Assembly (NCBI GenBank): GCA_007449985.2
Contig: VIIQ02000002.1
Location: 62,001 to 126,000, forward strand
Length of the DNA: 64,000 bases
Direction of reading: 5' to 3'
Source of the DNA: Desmodesmus armatus
Lineage: Eukaryota; Chlorophyta; Chlorophyceae; Sphaeropleales; Scenedesmaceae
This document shows positions 46,492 to 60,200 of this stretch, in pieces (the first letter of the stretch is position 1; every line of letters starts with the position of its first letter). The notes beneath the pieces were generated by a model. The model searched no databases. It was not told the origin of the DNA and saw nothing but the letters and a program-made list of their open reading frames with translations. A program made the translations under genes and the position numbers.

Positions 46492-48232
46492 TTACACCTC
46501 CTTGTCAGCAGCCGACTTGCTGCTGGAAGTGCCCAGCGCCTTCTTGATGCTGCCAAAGAAGCTGCGCTTCTTGGGGGACTCACCAACACGCGTGTTGGCA
46601 GTAGCAGGACCCGCTGGGGCAGCTGCAGTAGGTGTACCCAAGCCACCTTCTGTCACCTCCTCCTCCACCTCTGTGCTAGTGGGGGCCACAGTGCTGACAG
46701 GGGCCGGGGTGCTGCTCTCAGGGCCTGTGCCTGCAGCCAGTGCCTCTGCATAGGAGCGGCGGCCCAGGGTGGGCTCCTGTGCACCCATGGCAGGATCGGC
46801 AGTCTCCTGCACGAGAGAGAGGAGAGAAAGGGGTGAAAATGAAGCAACATAGCGCCCGTGGTGGGTGTCAATGGAAGTAGCAGCAGCAACGACACAAAAA
46901 AAGGGAGCAGCAGGCTTTGCTGGAAATTGGAAATGCATGTGCGCTGGCAGCACTTCAACCTACAGCGCTGCTGTACTTACCAGCATGTTGGATATACACT
47001 GCATTATTCAATCACTGAACACTGTACCACATCATGCGGCGTGATATTTGGACCACACTGCAGCAACGTGCAACTATGAAAGTGGTGCTCAAATGCAGCT
47101 TGTACCCACCTGTCCCAGCTGCTTGGGCAGGATGGGGCTCTCCATACCCTCATCTCCCACATCCAGGCCTCCAGCCTGACGCTCTGAGGACACCATGCCA
47201 CCATCAAAGGTTGTCACGGTCACACCATGTGGAGCACCTGAGGCGGGGGGGGGGGGGGGGGGCACAAAAAAGGGACCAGTCAACCATGAGCTGGAAGGGG
47301 CAGTGGGGGACCAGGAAGGCAACGAAGCCTTCAGCACACACTTAGGCCTAACATGCAAGCTGCCGCCAACATGCAACATGCACCCAGTGCTGATCAGATC
47401 ACATACAGTTAGCAGCTCGAATCTTCCCACGGGAATAGCATTCAGGCTAGTGCTCAAACCGCCCAGACCTGTGCCCGTGATGCCCGATGCAGCAGTAGTA
47501 CCCCCCAAAGTGCGCCCAGCAGCCACAGCTGTAGGCACCGTCTCAATCTCTGTCTGAGACAGGCGCCCAAGCCCCAACTGCTCCAGGTGCTGCTTCTTGG
47601 GGGACACTGCCTCCCCCTGCACCATACCCGCAGGCCTTGCCAGCTCATTATGAGCCTTAGCCGGCAGGTCAGCTGTTAGTAACTCACCCTCTGAGAGCTC
47701 TGCAATCGTCTCTGCCTGCACTTCATCTGCAAGCTCATTGGCTGCCTGCACTGCTCCTTCAAAGTTGGTCCCTGGCTTCACTGCATCCAGCCCAGCTGCT
47801 AGGTGTGCGTCTCCCATCAGGACATTCACACCCCCTGCACCTGCTGCTGATGAGGACCCCAGCTCCTCTGTGTCTGTGATCATACTCCTGCTGTCACCCT
47901 CTGCCTCTGTTGTGAGGCTTGAGAAGCCACCTGTCTCTACTGTTGGTGCTGACAGGGCACCAGTGGACCCCACCCCACCCACTGCTCCCATCCCCATTGG
48001 TCCCAGACCGCCGGTTATGCCTGCACCACCAGCAGCAGGGGTACTGATCACATCTGTGGCATCTGTGCGGCCTGTGATGGAAGCAGTGCGGCTACCCACC
48101 ATGGAGCCTGCTGGGGTGTAGAAGACATCTGAGCCAGCTGTGCTGGTGGCAAGGCTCATGGCTGGGGTGGCATAGGCAGAGGTTGAGGGGGAGTGGAAGG
48201 CCAGCTCATCAACCTCCTCCTTCTCAGAAATA

Positions 48233-48265
<33 letters not shown>

Positions 48266-51200
48266 AGGGTCTGCTGGGAACGAGTGTGCTCATCCACTGT
48301 GTTGTTTGCAATCTCTGCGGCAAAGGCTTCGATGCTGGAGGGTGCAAAGATGTCCCTGCTGGCAGTGCTGCTAGAGGGGACGCCTGCTGACGGGGTGGGC
48401 TGAGGGGTCATGGGTTCGTCCCAGGGTGATGGCATCACTGGGGAACCCAGTGGCTCGAGGGGAGCCTCCTCTGCTGCTGTGCGGGTGGCTGGTGCCTCAG
48501 GGACGTAGGCAGGGGCCTGGGTGGTCTCCTGCAGCAGCTGCTGCATGGCGCTGTGCTGGCCCTGCTGCTCCCCCATGCGCGCATACCCCATGCTGGTTGC
48601 TCCAGTTGTGTAGTCCCCAGCCCCTGTGGCCATACCCACGCTGCCACCCACCCCTGCTGCTGAAGGCATTGTGAGGTCTGTCTCTGGGCCTGGCAGGGTA
48701 GCTGGCAGAGTGCCAGAGGCTTCTGGGGAGCTGTCGCTGCTGCTGCTGCTGGAGCTAGAGCTGCTGCTACTGATGCTGATGCTGCGGGAGGGGACACGGT
48801 CGACGCCACGGCCCTGGGTGGGGAGGGTGGAGGCTGGGGTGGTGATCTCCAGGGAGGTGTCTGTTGTGGTGGTGGCTGTGGGGGTTGCAAGGGGGGAGAT
48901 GGTCTCTGTTGGGATGGCCCTGCTGGTCTCAATCTCCTGGGTGGAGTAAGTCTGGTAGAGGGTGTGCGTTGGGAGGGCGGGGGAGGGGGGGGGGGGGGGG
49001 AGACAAGAAGGCATATGTTCCATGTCAGCAAGGGAACCTTGACAGCATTGCAAGCAAGCAGCAGCTGTGCTGAGAAATGTGTGCACAAATGTGGGCTGCA
49101 TAAATTGGGCGGCAAAGTATGCACATAAATTGGGCCGCAACTAGTGTACATTTGGGTGGTGGCTTGCAGCCCACCTTTTGCCCCCAGACCTTGTGTTGCA
49201 GCTGGCAGCACACCCTCTGCAGGACTACACACGCCGCAATTTACCCACCCCACTCGTACAATCAGTCAGACGCGATCTCCCCTACAACAACATCAACCCC
49301 CTATCAGTAATTCAGTAATTGGATGTCCCCTGTCAACCCCTATTACCTCCTATCAATGCTGTGAAGAACTCCCTCAAATCTGATGCAGTGCTAGTGACAA
49401 ATGTTCAGAGCCTGGAGGTGCCAACAGTAATATTACGGCTGATGGGAGCATGCAACAGCGGCGCACTGCATGCTGGCACCCCACCAGCTATGATGGTGGC
49501 ACTGCCGTGCTGCCTGGCTAGAGGCACAGCTGTACCACTATCACAATTGACGGGAGCATGCAACAGCAGCGAACTGGCACCCTATCAGCTATTGACGGTG
49601 GCACTGCCGTGCTGCCTGGCTGCTTGGTGACGACCACTGCAACAGCACTACTAGGCTAAGCACCTGCGTTGTTGGCATCAAGCTGATCGAGGTGGTGGAT
49701 GGGACGATTACGTCATTTAAACAAGATCAAGCAAAGTTTGGAGATGCCCCAGTGCACCAGTTGCATCAGGGGGACGTGCCTTAGAGCAAATAACCCCAAG
49801 GGTGCAGGTGTTGGGACCTACAAATCGGTGCAGTGTTTCACCTTCATCACCACCACCTGGTCCGCAGCAACTGGTTCTGCCAGGTTGCACAGTGCCAGGT
49901 GATCATAAAGGAGGTGCAACCTTTACCGTATGCACAAAATGTGGGGCACATGATTTGGGCGGCAAAGCATTTTTCTACGTTATGCACATGATGCAAACCG
50001 CACGTAACTACTGCAGTAGTACAATTGTACCTGCCTAGGTGGCACAGTGGTGCATATGATCAGCGGCACAACCATATCAAGAACCACCTAGCAGAACACC
50101 AAGCACACCCAACTTACCTCCTCTGCCGACTCCCTGCCCACTCCCAGCATACCCTTGATGGAAGCAATCAGGCCGCCACTCCTGCCGCTGCTGATAGCAC
50201 CACGGCTGCCAGACCGCTCCACTTCTGACACCACCTCACGCTGCTGCTGCTGCTGTGACCCACTGAACCCCTGCACCCGCTCACTGACAGACTGGGCCCC
50301 TGAGCCCCCCATCATATCTGCTGCAGCAACAGAGCCAGCTGCAGAGCCAGCAGGCAGCACCGCCGCGGTACCTGCTGCTGTTGTTGCTGCGATACCAGTA
50401 GACCCCACCCTGCCTGCTGGCGCTGCTGCATCCAACCCTGAGACATGTGGCAGGGTGGCCTCTGTACCAGTGACCACGGTGTCTGGTGTGGGCATGGCAG
50501 TGTCCACCACCCTGCGCACGTCCTCATCATACCCCATGGTAGCTGAACCACCCGACAGCTCACGCACACCCTGCCTGTCATAATCACCCTCCCTGCTGCT
50601 GCTGTCAAGGCCCATCACCTCCTTCCCCTTCTGCACAAGGCCGCCCACAACCTCAGTTGCTGCCCCTACCACACCCCTGCCGCTGCTGCCCTCTGTGTCA
50701 AGGCCAGTGCTGCGGCCTGCTGACCCCATCGTAAAGTCTGCGCCACCACCAATGCCTGTGCCAGTTGTAGCAGCATCACCCACACTGTAGCTGCCGGTGC
50801 CTGCTGGGGGCACAACATCAAGGGCTGAGGTGTGTGGGAAGGTAGCCCCTGTGGGGCTAACCAGGGTATCAGGGGTGGGCATGGCTGCATCCACCTCCCT
50901 GCGCACATCCTGGTCATATCCCATAGTGGGTGCCCCGCCTGACAGCTCGCCCTCCCTGCTGCTGCTGTCAAGCCCAACTATCTCCTTCCCCTTCTGCACC
51001 AGCCCACCCACAACGCCAGCTGCTGCACCAACCACACCCCTGCCACTGCTGCCCTCTGTGTCAAGGCCAGTGCTGCGGCCTGCTGACCCCATCGTAAAGT
51101 CTGCGCCACCACCAATGCCTGTGCCAGTTGTAGCAGCATCACCCACACTGTAGCTGCCGGTGCCTGCTGGGGGCACAGCATCAAGGGCTGAGGTGTGTGG

Positions 51201-54200
51201 GAAGGTAGCCCCTGTGGGGCTAACCATGGTCTCAGGGGTAGGCATGGCAGTGTCCACCACCCTGTGAGCATCCTGATCAATCCCCAGGCCGCCTGCACCT
51301 ACTGCTGACACATCTGCCAGCTCACGTACACCCTCCCCACTGCTGCTGCTTGTACCCTTGCGATCCAACCCCAGGGCCTCCTTCCCCTTCTGAATCATGC
51401 TGCTGACAACCCCTGGTCCCTTGGCTGTGTTCTCTGTTCCCCTGTCGCTGCGAAACGTACTGCTGGAGGTGTCTGCTGAGGAGCCCATGATGTCTGCACC
51501 ACCTGTACTGCCACGGGGTGCACCCATGCTCATGCCTGTGCCAGCACCTGAACAGGGGAGGGGAGGGGATGGAGGGAGGAGGAATGGAGCGGCACAGTAA
51601 GCCAGACTGCAGTCAAAATACTTGGTGGTGGTGATGTTTGCTTGCTCGCAGCGAGAATGTTTGGCACGCGGGTAAGCTGTGCTAGCAGCGTGCTCAGTAT
51701 GGCCCCCTGTGAGGCTGGGATGCTGCAGGAGGATGCCTGCCACCTACAGAGCGATTGGCAGGGGGAGGGGGCCACAGCACAGCACAGCACAGCAAGCCAG
51801 ATTGAGTGATGCACAACCTGTACTGCCGCGGGCTGCACCCATGCTCATGCCCATACCACTGCACCTGCAGGGTGGAGGGGAGGGGGGGGGGACGCGGCGC
51901 CACAGTAAGTCAGATTGCGGAAACGTACTGCTGGAGGTGTCTGCTGAGGAACCATTCATGACTGCACCACCTCTGCTGCCTGTAGGCTGTGCTGGCAGGG
52001 TGGACAGCATGGCCCCCTGGGAGGCTGGGGTGTTGTAGGTGCCCATGCCAGCACCTGCAGGATGGAGGGAGGGGAGGGGGTGGGGGGCACAGTCAGTCGG
52101 ACGAAGGACATAACCTTGTGATGGCTGTGGTGGTGGGTTGCCAACCCAACGGTTGCCAACTTTGCAGTGAAGAAGGCATGGCATGGTTGCCCACCTCCAT
52201 GACAGGGAGGGGTGGGGGTGACAGCTCAGCAAGCGGGACTCAGCAAGCTTGCAGAGTCGGACACCCCCACCCTCAGATCACCCCAAGCACTTGGCAAACC
52301 AGTTGTTCAGAGAGAAGTGGTGCAAGGTTGCTGGTCCACGTAGCAAGTGCAATCCACTAGCCCACTCCCCCCATGCTGTGATGATCGGATTGCTGGCTCT
52401 CACCACCACTGGTTTGTGTTGTGTGTGAGGAAGTGAGCTGACGCACACACAGCTACAGGTGTCTTCAGCCTGCAGCAAACTGCCCCCCGGGCTAGAAGCA
52501 GTCTGCGCCAGGCTGCAGTCTCCGGTGTCTGTATGTGTGAGACAACATTCAAAAATGCAGGCCACAAAACAACCCCCTCCCTTGAAGAAGCTGCTCCTTG
52601 ATTCATCAGAGAGGCCCCACGTTGGGAGAGGGAGTGAGGGAAGACAAGAGAGGTAAGTAACAGATAATGGTGGGCAAGAGAGGGCGGGAGCGTTGTTGTG
52701 TGGCTAAGTACACAAGTCTCGATGCTGCAACATGCATTGCCTCTACCCGAACTGCCGCAGTGTACGGGTTTACGGTGCTCTGCAGGGCATCATCACAAAC
52801 ATCCCCTACACAGGAAGATGTTTGATTGACACCATGTGACATGGCTTGGTGTCTGTGAGTATCCCCATGCACCAGTGATGTTCCAGTATCCTATTGCTCC
52901 ATACTGTGCGACTGAACTGCCAGAATGGACTGGCTGGTCTGCCAGCAGTTGCTTGCCCCGTGGGATTGCTGCAGTTGCAGAGCTGCAGCCTCCAGTACAC
53001 TGGCCAGAGTGAACTGGCCATCGTCATGGAGGCTGCGGCCACTGCAGCTGTAAGCCCACAAGCCCCACACAGCTGCATCACCCTTCGGAATCTAATCAGG
53101 TAATTCTTGTCGCCGCCAGAAGGAGGTGACAGGGAGGGGTGTGAGCGGGGAGGGCCGTCATGTACAAAGGGGACAGTGGAGGAGGGTAGAGAGGAGGAGA
53201 GATACCAGGGAAGAGGAAAAGGGAAAAGGGAAAGGGAAGACTCAGACCTCGGGAGATGACAGGGACAAAAAGGAGATGCACAAGGGGGGATGACAAAGCC
53301 CATCTCTAAGAGAAGGAGACAGGGCCCTGCCCCTTTTTCTCATAAAGGAGCTTCCTCGTCCCCTCTGGGAGCAAAGAGATGAAAGAGGGAAGAGAAAGAA
53401 GGGAAGGAGAAAGAGAGGGATGCAGAGCACAACACCAACCAGTCCCATGTGCACGAATTGGTAATGCTGCCATGGAATTGGTAATGCTGCCATGGTCGCA
53501 GCAGCTCACCTGTTGCCTCGTAGGTTGATGATGCCATCTCACGGGAGGTGTAGCTTGTTGATGAGGTGGTGAAGGTGGTGGTGGCTGTCATAAGGGCAGC
53601 CTCGGAGGTGGCATCAGCATCAGCAAGGGCGGAGGCAGCAGCCTGCACAGGGAGCAGATGCACAACAAGGCAAACAGCAAAGAGTTGGGTTGCCAGGAAC
53701 ACTGCAGCAGCTTGGCACCCCCCCACACACAAAATGTCCACCCCAGCATCAACGGTATTGTGTGCCTGTCCTGATGGTTGACACCGTGTCACCGGGTGCG
53801 GTGCGTTTTTGCTCATGCTGCGACGCATTGCATGCACGGGTCACATGTACTCTTGGCTGTCAACATAGCACACCCAATGGCAGCCCATACGGTTTTGGAC
53901 CCGTTCAACAAAACTTCAGCAGCAACGCTCACCCTCAGTCCCTCTGCCTCAGCCTGTGCTGCACGTGCACGTGCCTCCTCTCCAGCCTGCAGCCCCTTGG
54001 CCCCTGCAGCCTTGGCTGCCGCTGCTGCTGCCTGGCAGGAGAGTGTGTGTGCCCTGGTGGTCACCTCACTCAACATGTGGCTCAGGGAGTGGGTCCTGGG
54101 GGGGGGGGGAGGGAGGGGCCAGCGCAGGGTGATAGCAGATATCAGGTGCGACTTCAAGATGCAGGACAGAGCTGACAGCATGCAAAAACAAGCTCCTCTG

Positions 54201-57200
54201 TACACAAACGACGCTCTCGTTGTCACAGCTTGCTGTAGCACTAACTGCTGAAACAGGTCTGCTCGCATGGATCTGCTGACGTAAGCTAAGCTGGCTGCCA
54301 GAAATTACTTGCAACTTTCCAGGCTGCACATGTCATGGTTTTTCGGTGTAGCGAGTAGCAGCCACTCACTCTGACATGAGCCTGTCCTTCCTCTCCAGCG
54401 CTCCCTCCTCCTCCCTCTTGATGCCAGCAGCCTCAGACTCAAGGGCCTCAGCACGACTGCGCAACTCACGCTGCTCTCCACGAAGCGCCTCAAGCCTGTT
54501 GGGAGGGGGGGGGGAGAAAGGGGGGGGGGGGGAAGCACAAGTGAGGGCAGAGGGGAAGCTGCAGTGTATGGTGAGGGGCAGGTTGACACACCAAAGTGAC
54601 ACATCCATGTTGCTCAATTGCAGACAAAGTGTCTTTCACATACCACACTCACACAGCACAGCACAGGACTGCATCATGTCAAGCGATTGTGGCAGGGCTC
54701 TTGCCACATTTTTCTATTGGGGCGCAGCACACCACTGCCACAAGCACAGGACTGCACAGGACTGCACAGGACAGGCTGCAGAGTTGGATTAACATTACTG
54801 ATGACCTGGCAACTAGACCAGATCAGCACTACGGATACCTGTTGAATGCTGAGGGCAGCTGTGCCTGGATGGTGTTGAGCTCGCCGACTTGTGTCTCCCT
54901 GCTCCTCTCAACAGTTGTCATCTCAGTGGTCACTGCAGCACACAAGCACACAAGCATTCGATGCAGTAGTTAGCTCAGAAGGGTGACACAGCAGGCGCTA
55001 CATTGTCAACACAAGTACAGACCTACCACCATACAGCAACTCGCTGTCATACGGCATACTATCACATGGGCAGCGTGTGATGTGTCCATGGACTCCATGC
55101 TACTGACAATGTGTCCCTCCACCCACCTGACTCCACCGCCTCCCTTGCCAGCTCCACCTCGTTCTCAGCCTCAGCCTTGCGGGCCTGCAGCAACAACACC
55201 AGGCCAACCGTCAACCACCGCACATTCTTGACGCTCATTCTCCTGGTTGAGCCGACAGTATGCATGACATTCCTCTGAACACATGTGTCGGGCAACATGT
55301 GAGCGTGTTCTGGGTCCCCACGCACACTGTATTGTGTGTTCCAACCAGTCCACCAGTACCCACAACACCTGGGTCAGCTACACGATAGTGTCAGTCCCTC
55401 CTACCTCTGCCTCCCGTAGCCTCCTGAGTGCCTCCTGCACTGCAGCCTCAGCCTCCTCAACAGCAGCACGCTGGGCAGCTAGGTGAGACTCAGCCTGGGG
55501 GGGGGGCAAAGGACACAGGACACAGCACACGGACGTCAGTATACCCAATTACCGATAGGACAGCCCTGCAGGTGGGCAGCCCTGCAGACACCAGCTGGTG
55601 TGAGGGGACACAGGAAACCACATACACATGAAACGCCCCACGCCCTTGCCACGGTAGCAAGGGCGGCAGCCTGCACAAGTGAGGAGGTGTCTCTGCTGCA
55701 TTTTGTCTGGCCAACACTGCTTTTTATCATTGTAACAGTTAACGGTGAGACGTGAAAGCGAGGTCTTAGGGCAAGCTGGGAGGTATCCGTGCCACTGCTA
55801 CATGCACCTGCAAGCCACCTGGCTGCTCAAACCGTCAAACTTTGTGACACGACCGGGGCGCCCTGTGTGGTCTCACCTCGCTGACTTGGCCCATGAGCCT
55901 CTCGCGTGTAGTCTCAATGTCACGCACCACTCCAGTCAGGGAGGTCTGCTGCTGCTCAAGCTGCTTGCGCATGGTCTCAGCTGCGGGGCAGGAGAGGGGG
56001 GGGGGCAGCGACAGGGTGAGGTGGCAATGGGTAGCACTACACAGCATCACATGTTGCAACCACTCAGCAATTGCTCCTGCGCAGATGCAGAGACATGCTA
56101 TCTTGGTGAAGGTGGTGACCGAAACAACACTAGGTCGCGCAACACATCATGTTTGCTGCAGAAGCTTCCACAGTAAGTACAGTATCGACTGTGCACAGCC
56201 ATTGTAAAAGCAAGCACCCCGCCCCCAACCCCCCTCATGCACAACCCCTCCCTTAAGTTGCGCAATGTTGGCAACGCTGCTCACCCTCCATCTGCTGCCT
56301 GAGCAGTCCCTCCTCCTCAGTCACCAGTGCTCCCAGCTGTGCCTGCAGCCCCTCAACACGACTCATCAGCTCAGCACGACAAGACTCCAGACGCGACATC
56401 TCATGGCGCGCGGTCTGCAGGGCAGAGGAGGGGGATTAGAGGGGCGGCAGGACAAGGACGGAGTGCGTCACAAGCACGACTTCCATATAGATGTTTCAAT
56501 GAAGGGAGGGGGGTGGGAGGGGGAGAGGGGGGGGGGGAGAATGAGCATCAGGGACACCCTCTGTTTCCCGACACGCTGACACCACCATGCACTGCTCAAG
56601 AAATGAAATAATTATTCATCCCCCCCCTCTTGGAGGGACACAGGGATAGGCGAGGGGTTGGCAGGGCAAGAGCCATCAATAATTGTAGTGCTACCTCCTG
56701 CTAGCACAGCCCATCTTCAATTGCAAAGCGGGGACATACTATCAGGGGGCAGCACTACAGCCTTGACATGCTGCTCTGCTCATCAACAACCTGCACTGTT
56801 CAAAAACAGCAGAACCAGATGTAAGTCGGCAGCTGAGTGATTTAGCACACTGAGGGTGTACAGCTGCAGCCCCCCTATCTTTTTCGTCAAGGTGCTGGGC
56901 ACCGCCGGATTGCAGCATAGGAGTGCTAGGCATCACTCATTGGGGATGCTTTGCATACGGCTGCCGGAGTCAGGGTATGAACCCTGCTTGTATGCGTGGC
57001 CAGCCAATCCACCCCCATTCAGTAGGCCAAAAAAACTCACAGCAGGACTGCAACACTGCATATAAAATACAGCCCAGCGTTGAAGGTATCCACTTGTAAC
57101 ACCCCCCTCCCCAAAAAACACTGCCAGTGGCAGCAGGCGCCATGAATCACGAGAATGCAGTCCGCCCCTGCTGCACTTGCTGCTTCTCAATGAGGAAAAG

Positions 57201-60200
57201 CACAACACAGCCTTCCTCCTCTGTGAAGCCTCAATATCAGTAAGGAGGCACCAAAACCATGAGAAACTGATGGCGCCATCAGCATATTGCTGTCACAGTA
57301 CACCGTGTAACACATATGTGTATGATGCATCATGATGTGCAGCAGCAGCAGCTGGCAGGGGCAATAGACAGGTGAAAGCTGCAGTGCCACCTCCTGCTGA
57401 TTCCGCCCGCTTCTGAGCAAGCAGCATGTGGGCTTCAGCATGAGGCAGCACTGCAAATCCTCCCTATCAAAGACCTGGCCTGGCTGCTAGCTTGATAGTA
57501 CAGGGTGATAGTCATTTCTATCCAACAATGTATCATGCCGCCCACCTCTAGGCAATGTCCCAACATTTCAAGGTGGGTGAGTGTGCACAGTGTGAGCCGT
57601 CAAAAAAATGGCAGCATGAAAGCCGCTGTCAAAGTTGCAGTGCTGCCGCCTGCTGGTCTGAGTGCTCCTGTTGCACATGAGCTCATCTGGCCAGCAGAAG
57701 GCAGCACTACAGCCTTGAGGACTGCTGACATCAACAACTTGTTGAATGACGTCATGACAATTGTCATTACAATCTGCTACTGTGATCACTGAGCAACGAT
57801 GTTGGGACTGCGTAGCTTGCCATCATTCGGAAAACAATACACCAATGGCAATGCACCGGCATCCGCAGAAGTTGTGGTGCTGCCTCCTGCTGGTCCAACC
57901 GATCCTTCTTCAATAAGAACATCATAACACCAGCAGCACTCAGCTGAGGCATCCAGCAATTCAGCTAACCAACAAGCTGGACTAAGTAACAAACAGATGC
58001 TGCCATAGCTTAGCACAGCTGAGCACGACTAGTACACAAGCCTTGAATCCTGTGCTTGTAGCAACACTTCAGGCTAGCTGGACTCCTGCTCAAATGTAGG
58101 AGGTACCTTCAGCAAGCTCGCAATGTTACCACAGACATGGGTTCCTGGCCCAATGTTTGCTTGCAGTGAGCAGCCAGAAACAGCTCAGATGAAGCCAGCA
58201 AACTGCTGCTCACTGTACTGCCCCTACACTCTTCCCCTTCACATACTCCCTCAGAGCCACATACACGGCCACTCATGACTCCACCTCCCCTCCTCAAGGC
58301 CCCTCCCCCCCTCCCATCCCCCCTCGCACAACCTCAACACTACTTTCAATCCACCAAACCTCCTGCTGCAGCTGGAGTGCCGCTTCGGCACTGGCCGCTG
58401 TTTCAACTAGTAAGACAACAGCCCCAACCAAGCCCATCAACGATCTGACCCCCCCCCCCCGCCCCAATCTAATCACACCCCCCCCCCCCACACCCTCCTC
58501 ATGCTGCTGCAGTCGGACAGATCCTCCAAGGTGTCGGGCAGATCCTCCAATGTGTCGACAGATCCTCCAATGTGTCGGGCAGATCCTCCACAACCACGCC
58601 AATGCACCCACACTATGGAACCCCCCGCACCCCCCCCCCCTGCCCCACCCCAGTCATCACCCCACCCGCCTCCTCCTCCACGCAGCAACGTGTCCGGCAC
58701 AATGTCCACAAGCATCTCCAACCACGCAGAGGCGGCAGCACCAACAACACCCCCCCCCCCCGCACCCCCCACCCCCTCATGCCCCCACCCCTTCCCCCGT
58801 CACCCCACCCACCTCCTCCTGCTGCAGCAGCAGTGTGCGCCTCTCAGTGATCTCCACCCTGATCTCACGCTCCAGCTCGGCAGCACGTGCAGCAGCAGCG
58901 GCAGCAATCCGCGCAGCCTCAGCAGCAGCAGCCTCGTGCTGCCGCTGCTCTGCCTCAAGGTCCTTGGCCCTGGCCAGCAGCTGTTCCTGCTCGTGAGTCA
59001 ACACGTGGCCAGCAGCGTGGCCAGAGCTGCAGGGGGGGGGGGTGGAAAGGGGGGGGGGGAGCAAGGGAGAAGGGGGGGGGGAGATCAGAGTTGTCAATCA
59101 ATATTGTTTAAGTCAATACAGGTAGAGGTAGTGTATGACCTGCAATTCAGCGGCAGCAATGCGCGCAGCCTCAGCCGCCGCCGACTCATGCTGCCGCTGC
59201 TCTGCCTCAAGGTCCTTGGCCCTAGCCAGCAGCTGCTCCTGCTCATGAGTCAACACATGGCCAGCAGCGTGGCCAGAGCTGCAACAGGGCGCGGGGATGG
59301 GGAGGGGGGGGGAGATGCATCAGGTCAGTGAGGCAGGAGTTCCCAGTGTAGAGTCTGTCTGTGTGTGCCGGTCCTTGGCCCTGGCCAACAGCTGCTCCTG
59401 CTCGGGGGGCACACGAACACGTGGCCAACAGGCTGGCCGGAGCTGCGGGGGAGGGGGGGGGAGTGGGGGCAAGGGAGAGAGCAAGACGGTTTTAGAGGGT
59501 CAAGACAGGTGATGCACGCTGGCAACTCTTGGGATGGATCAAGTGGGGTCTTAACATCAGTGCGATGGCATTAATTTGGTGAACAATGCATACACTGCGT
59601 GGAAACCTCCAAGCTGGTGCTTTAGGATGGGCAGGACTTGGCATATTTTTGCTGCCTGAGTGTTGCTGCTGTGCACGTGGTTGGCAACATTGGGACGTAG
59701 CTGGGACAACCATGCATAGAGAGTCAAGAGTGGGTGACAGCGGAGCTCCATACAATATGTTGGCCGCTAGAGAGGGGAGGACAGGGTGGGGGCTGTTCAA
59801 TCTCTACCTTGATCACAATTCCTGTCTACATCTAACTGTCTACATCCAACTGTGCATCTACATCCAACTGTGCATGATGGAGGAAGTTCCTGGTGAAACG
59901 GTTGGAAGTATGGATACCATATTGAGGCAGGGCTGAGGTTACCCCTCAATTCTGACAAGACACCAGCTGATGCCGGCGTCTAGCCAGAGTGGAAGCTCAA
60001 CTTCAACCACGCCCTGTCGATGGTGGCTGTGTCCAACCGCGCACCATCAGACCAAATACTCATCCCTCACATCCCTCTCCATACACAATGCCGCACACAT
60101 TACGTCCATATGAGACAGCTCCATTGGGGTGTATCCATTGACAACGGCAGTCAATGACGGTAGTTGCTCGAGCGAGCTCCCTCACAAACCCCAATTGTCA

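Larger units (their letters stand above)
56415..58812 (-). other. Large intron of the coiled-coil gene
   Basis: About 2.4 kb between phase-compatible exons 58813-59026 and 56285-56414. It holds six copies of a 20-25 nt element (56685-57896), a 21-bp minisatellite at about 58515-58592 and several C-runs. The A-tail-like GGCCAAAAAAACTC near 57025, preceded by GTGGCCAGCC, may be the 3' end of a third copy of the SINE-like family in plus orientation, but no target duplication was found. No gene seen. Confidence 0.5.

Noticed and set aside
56930..57030. tRNA-like or SINE-like stretch with CAGGGTATGAACCCTG
   Set aside because: The B-box-like motif and the A-tail point in opposite directions and no target duplication is visible; kept only as a tentative remark.
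58501..59331. 276-codon plus-strand frame rich in Pro/His/Ser
   Set aside because: Shadow of the intron C-runs and of the minus-strand coiled-coil exons.
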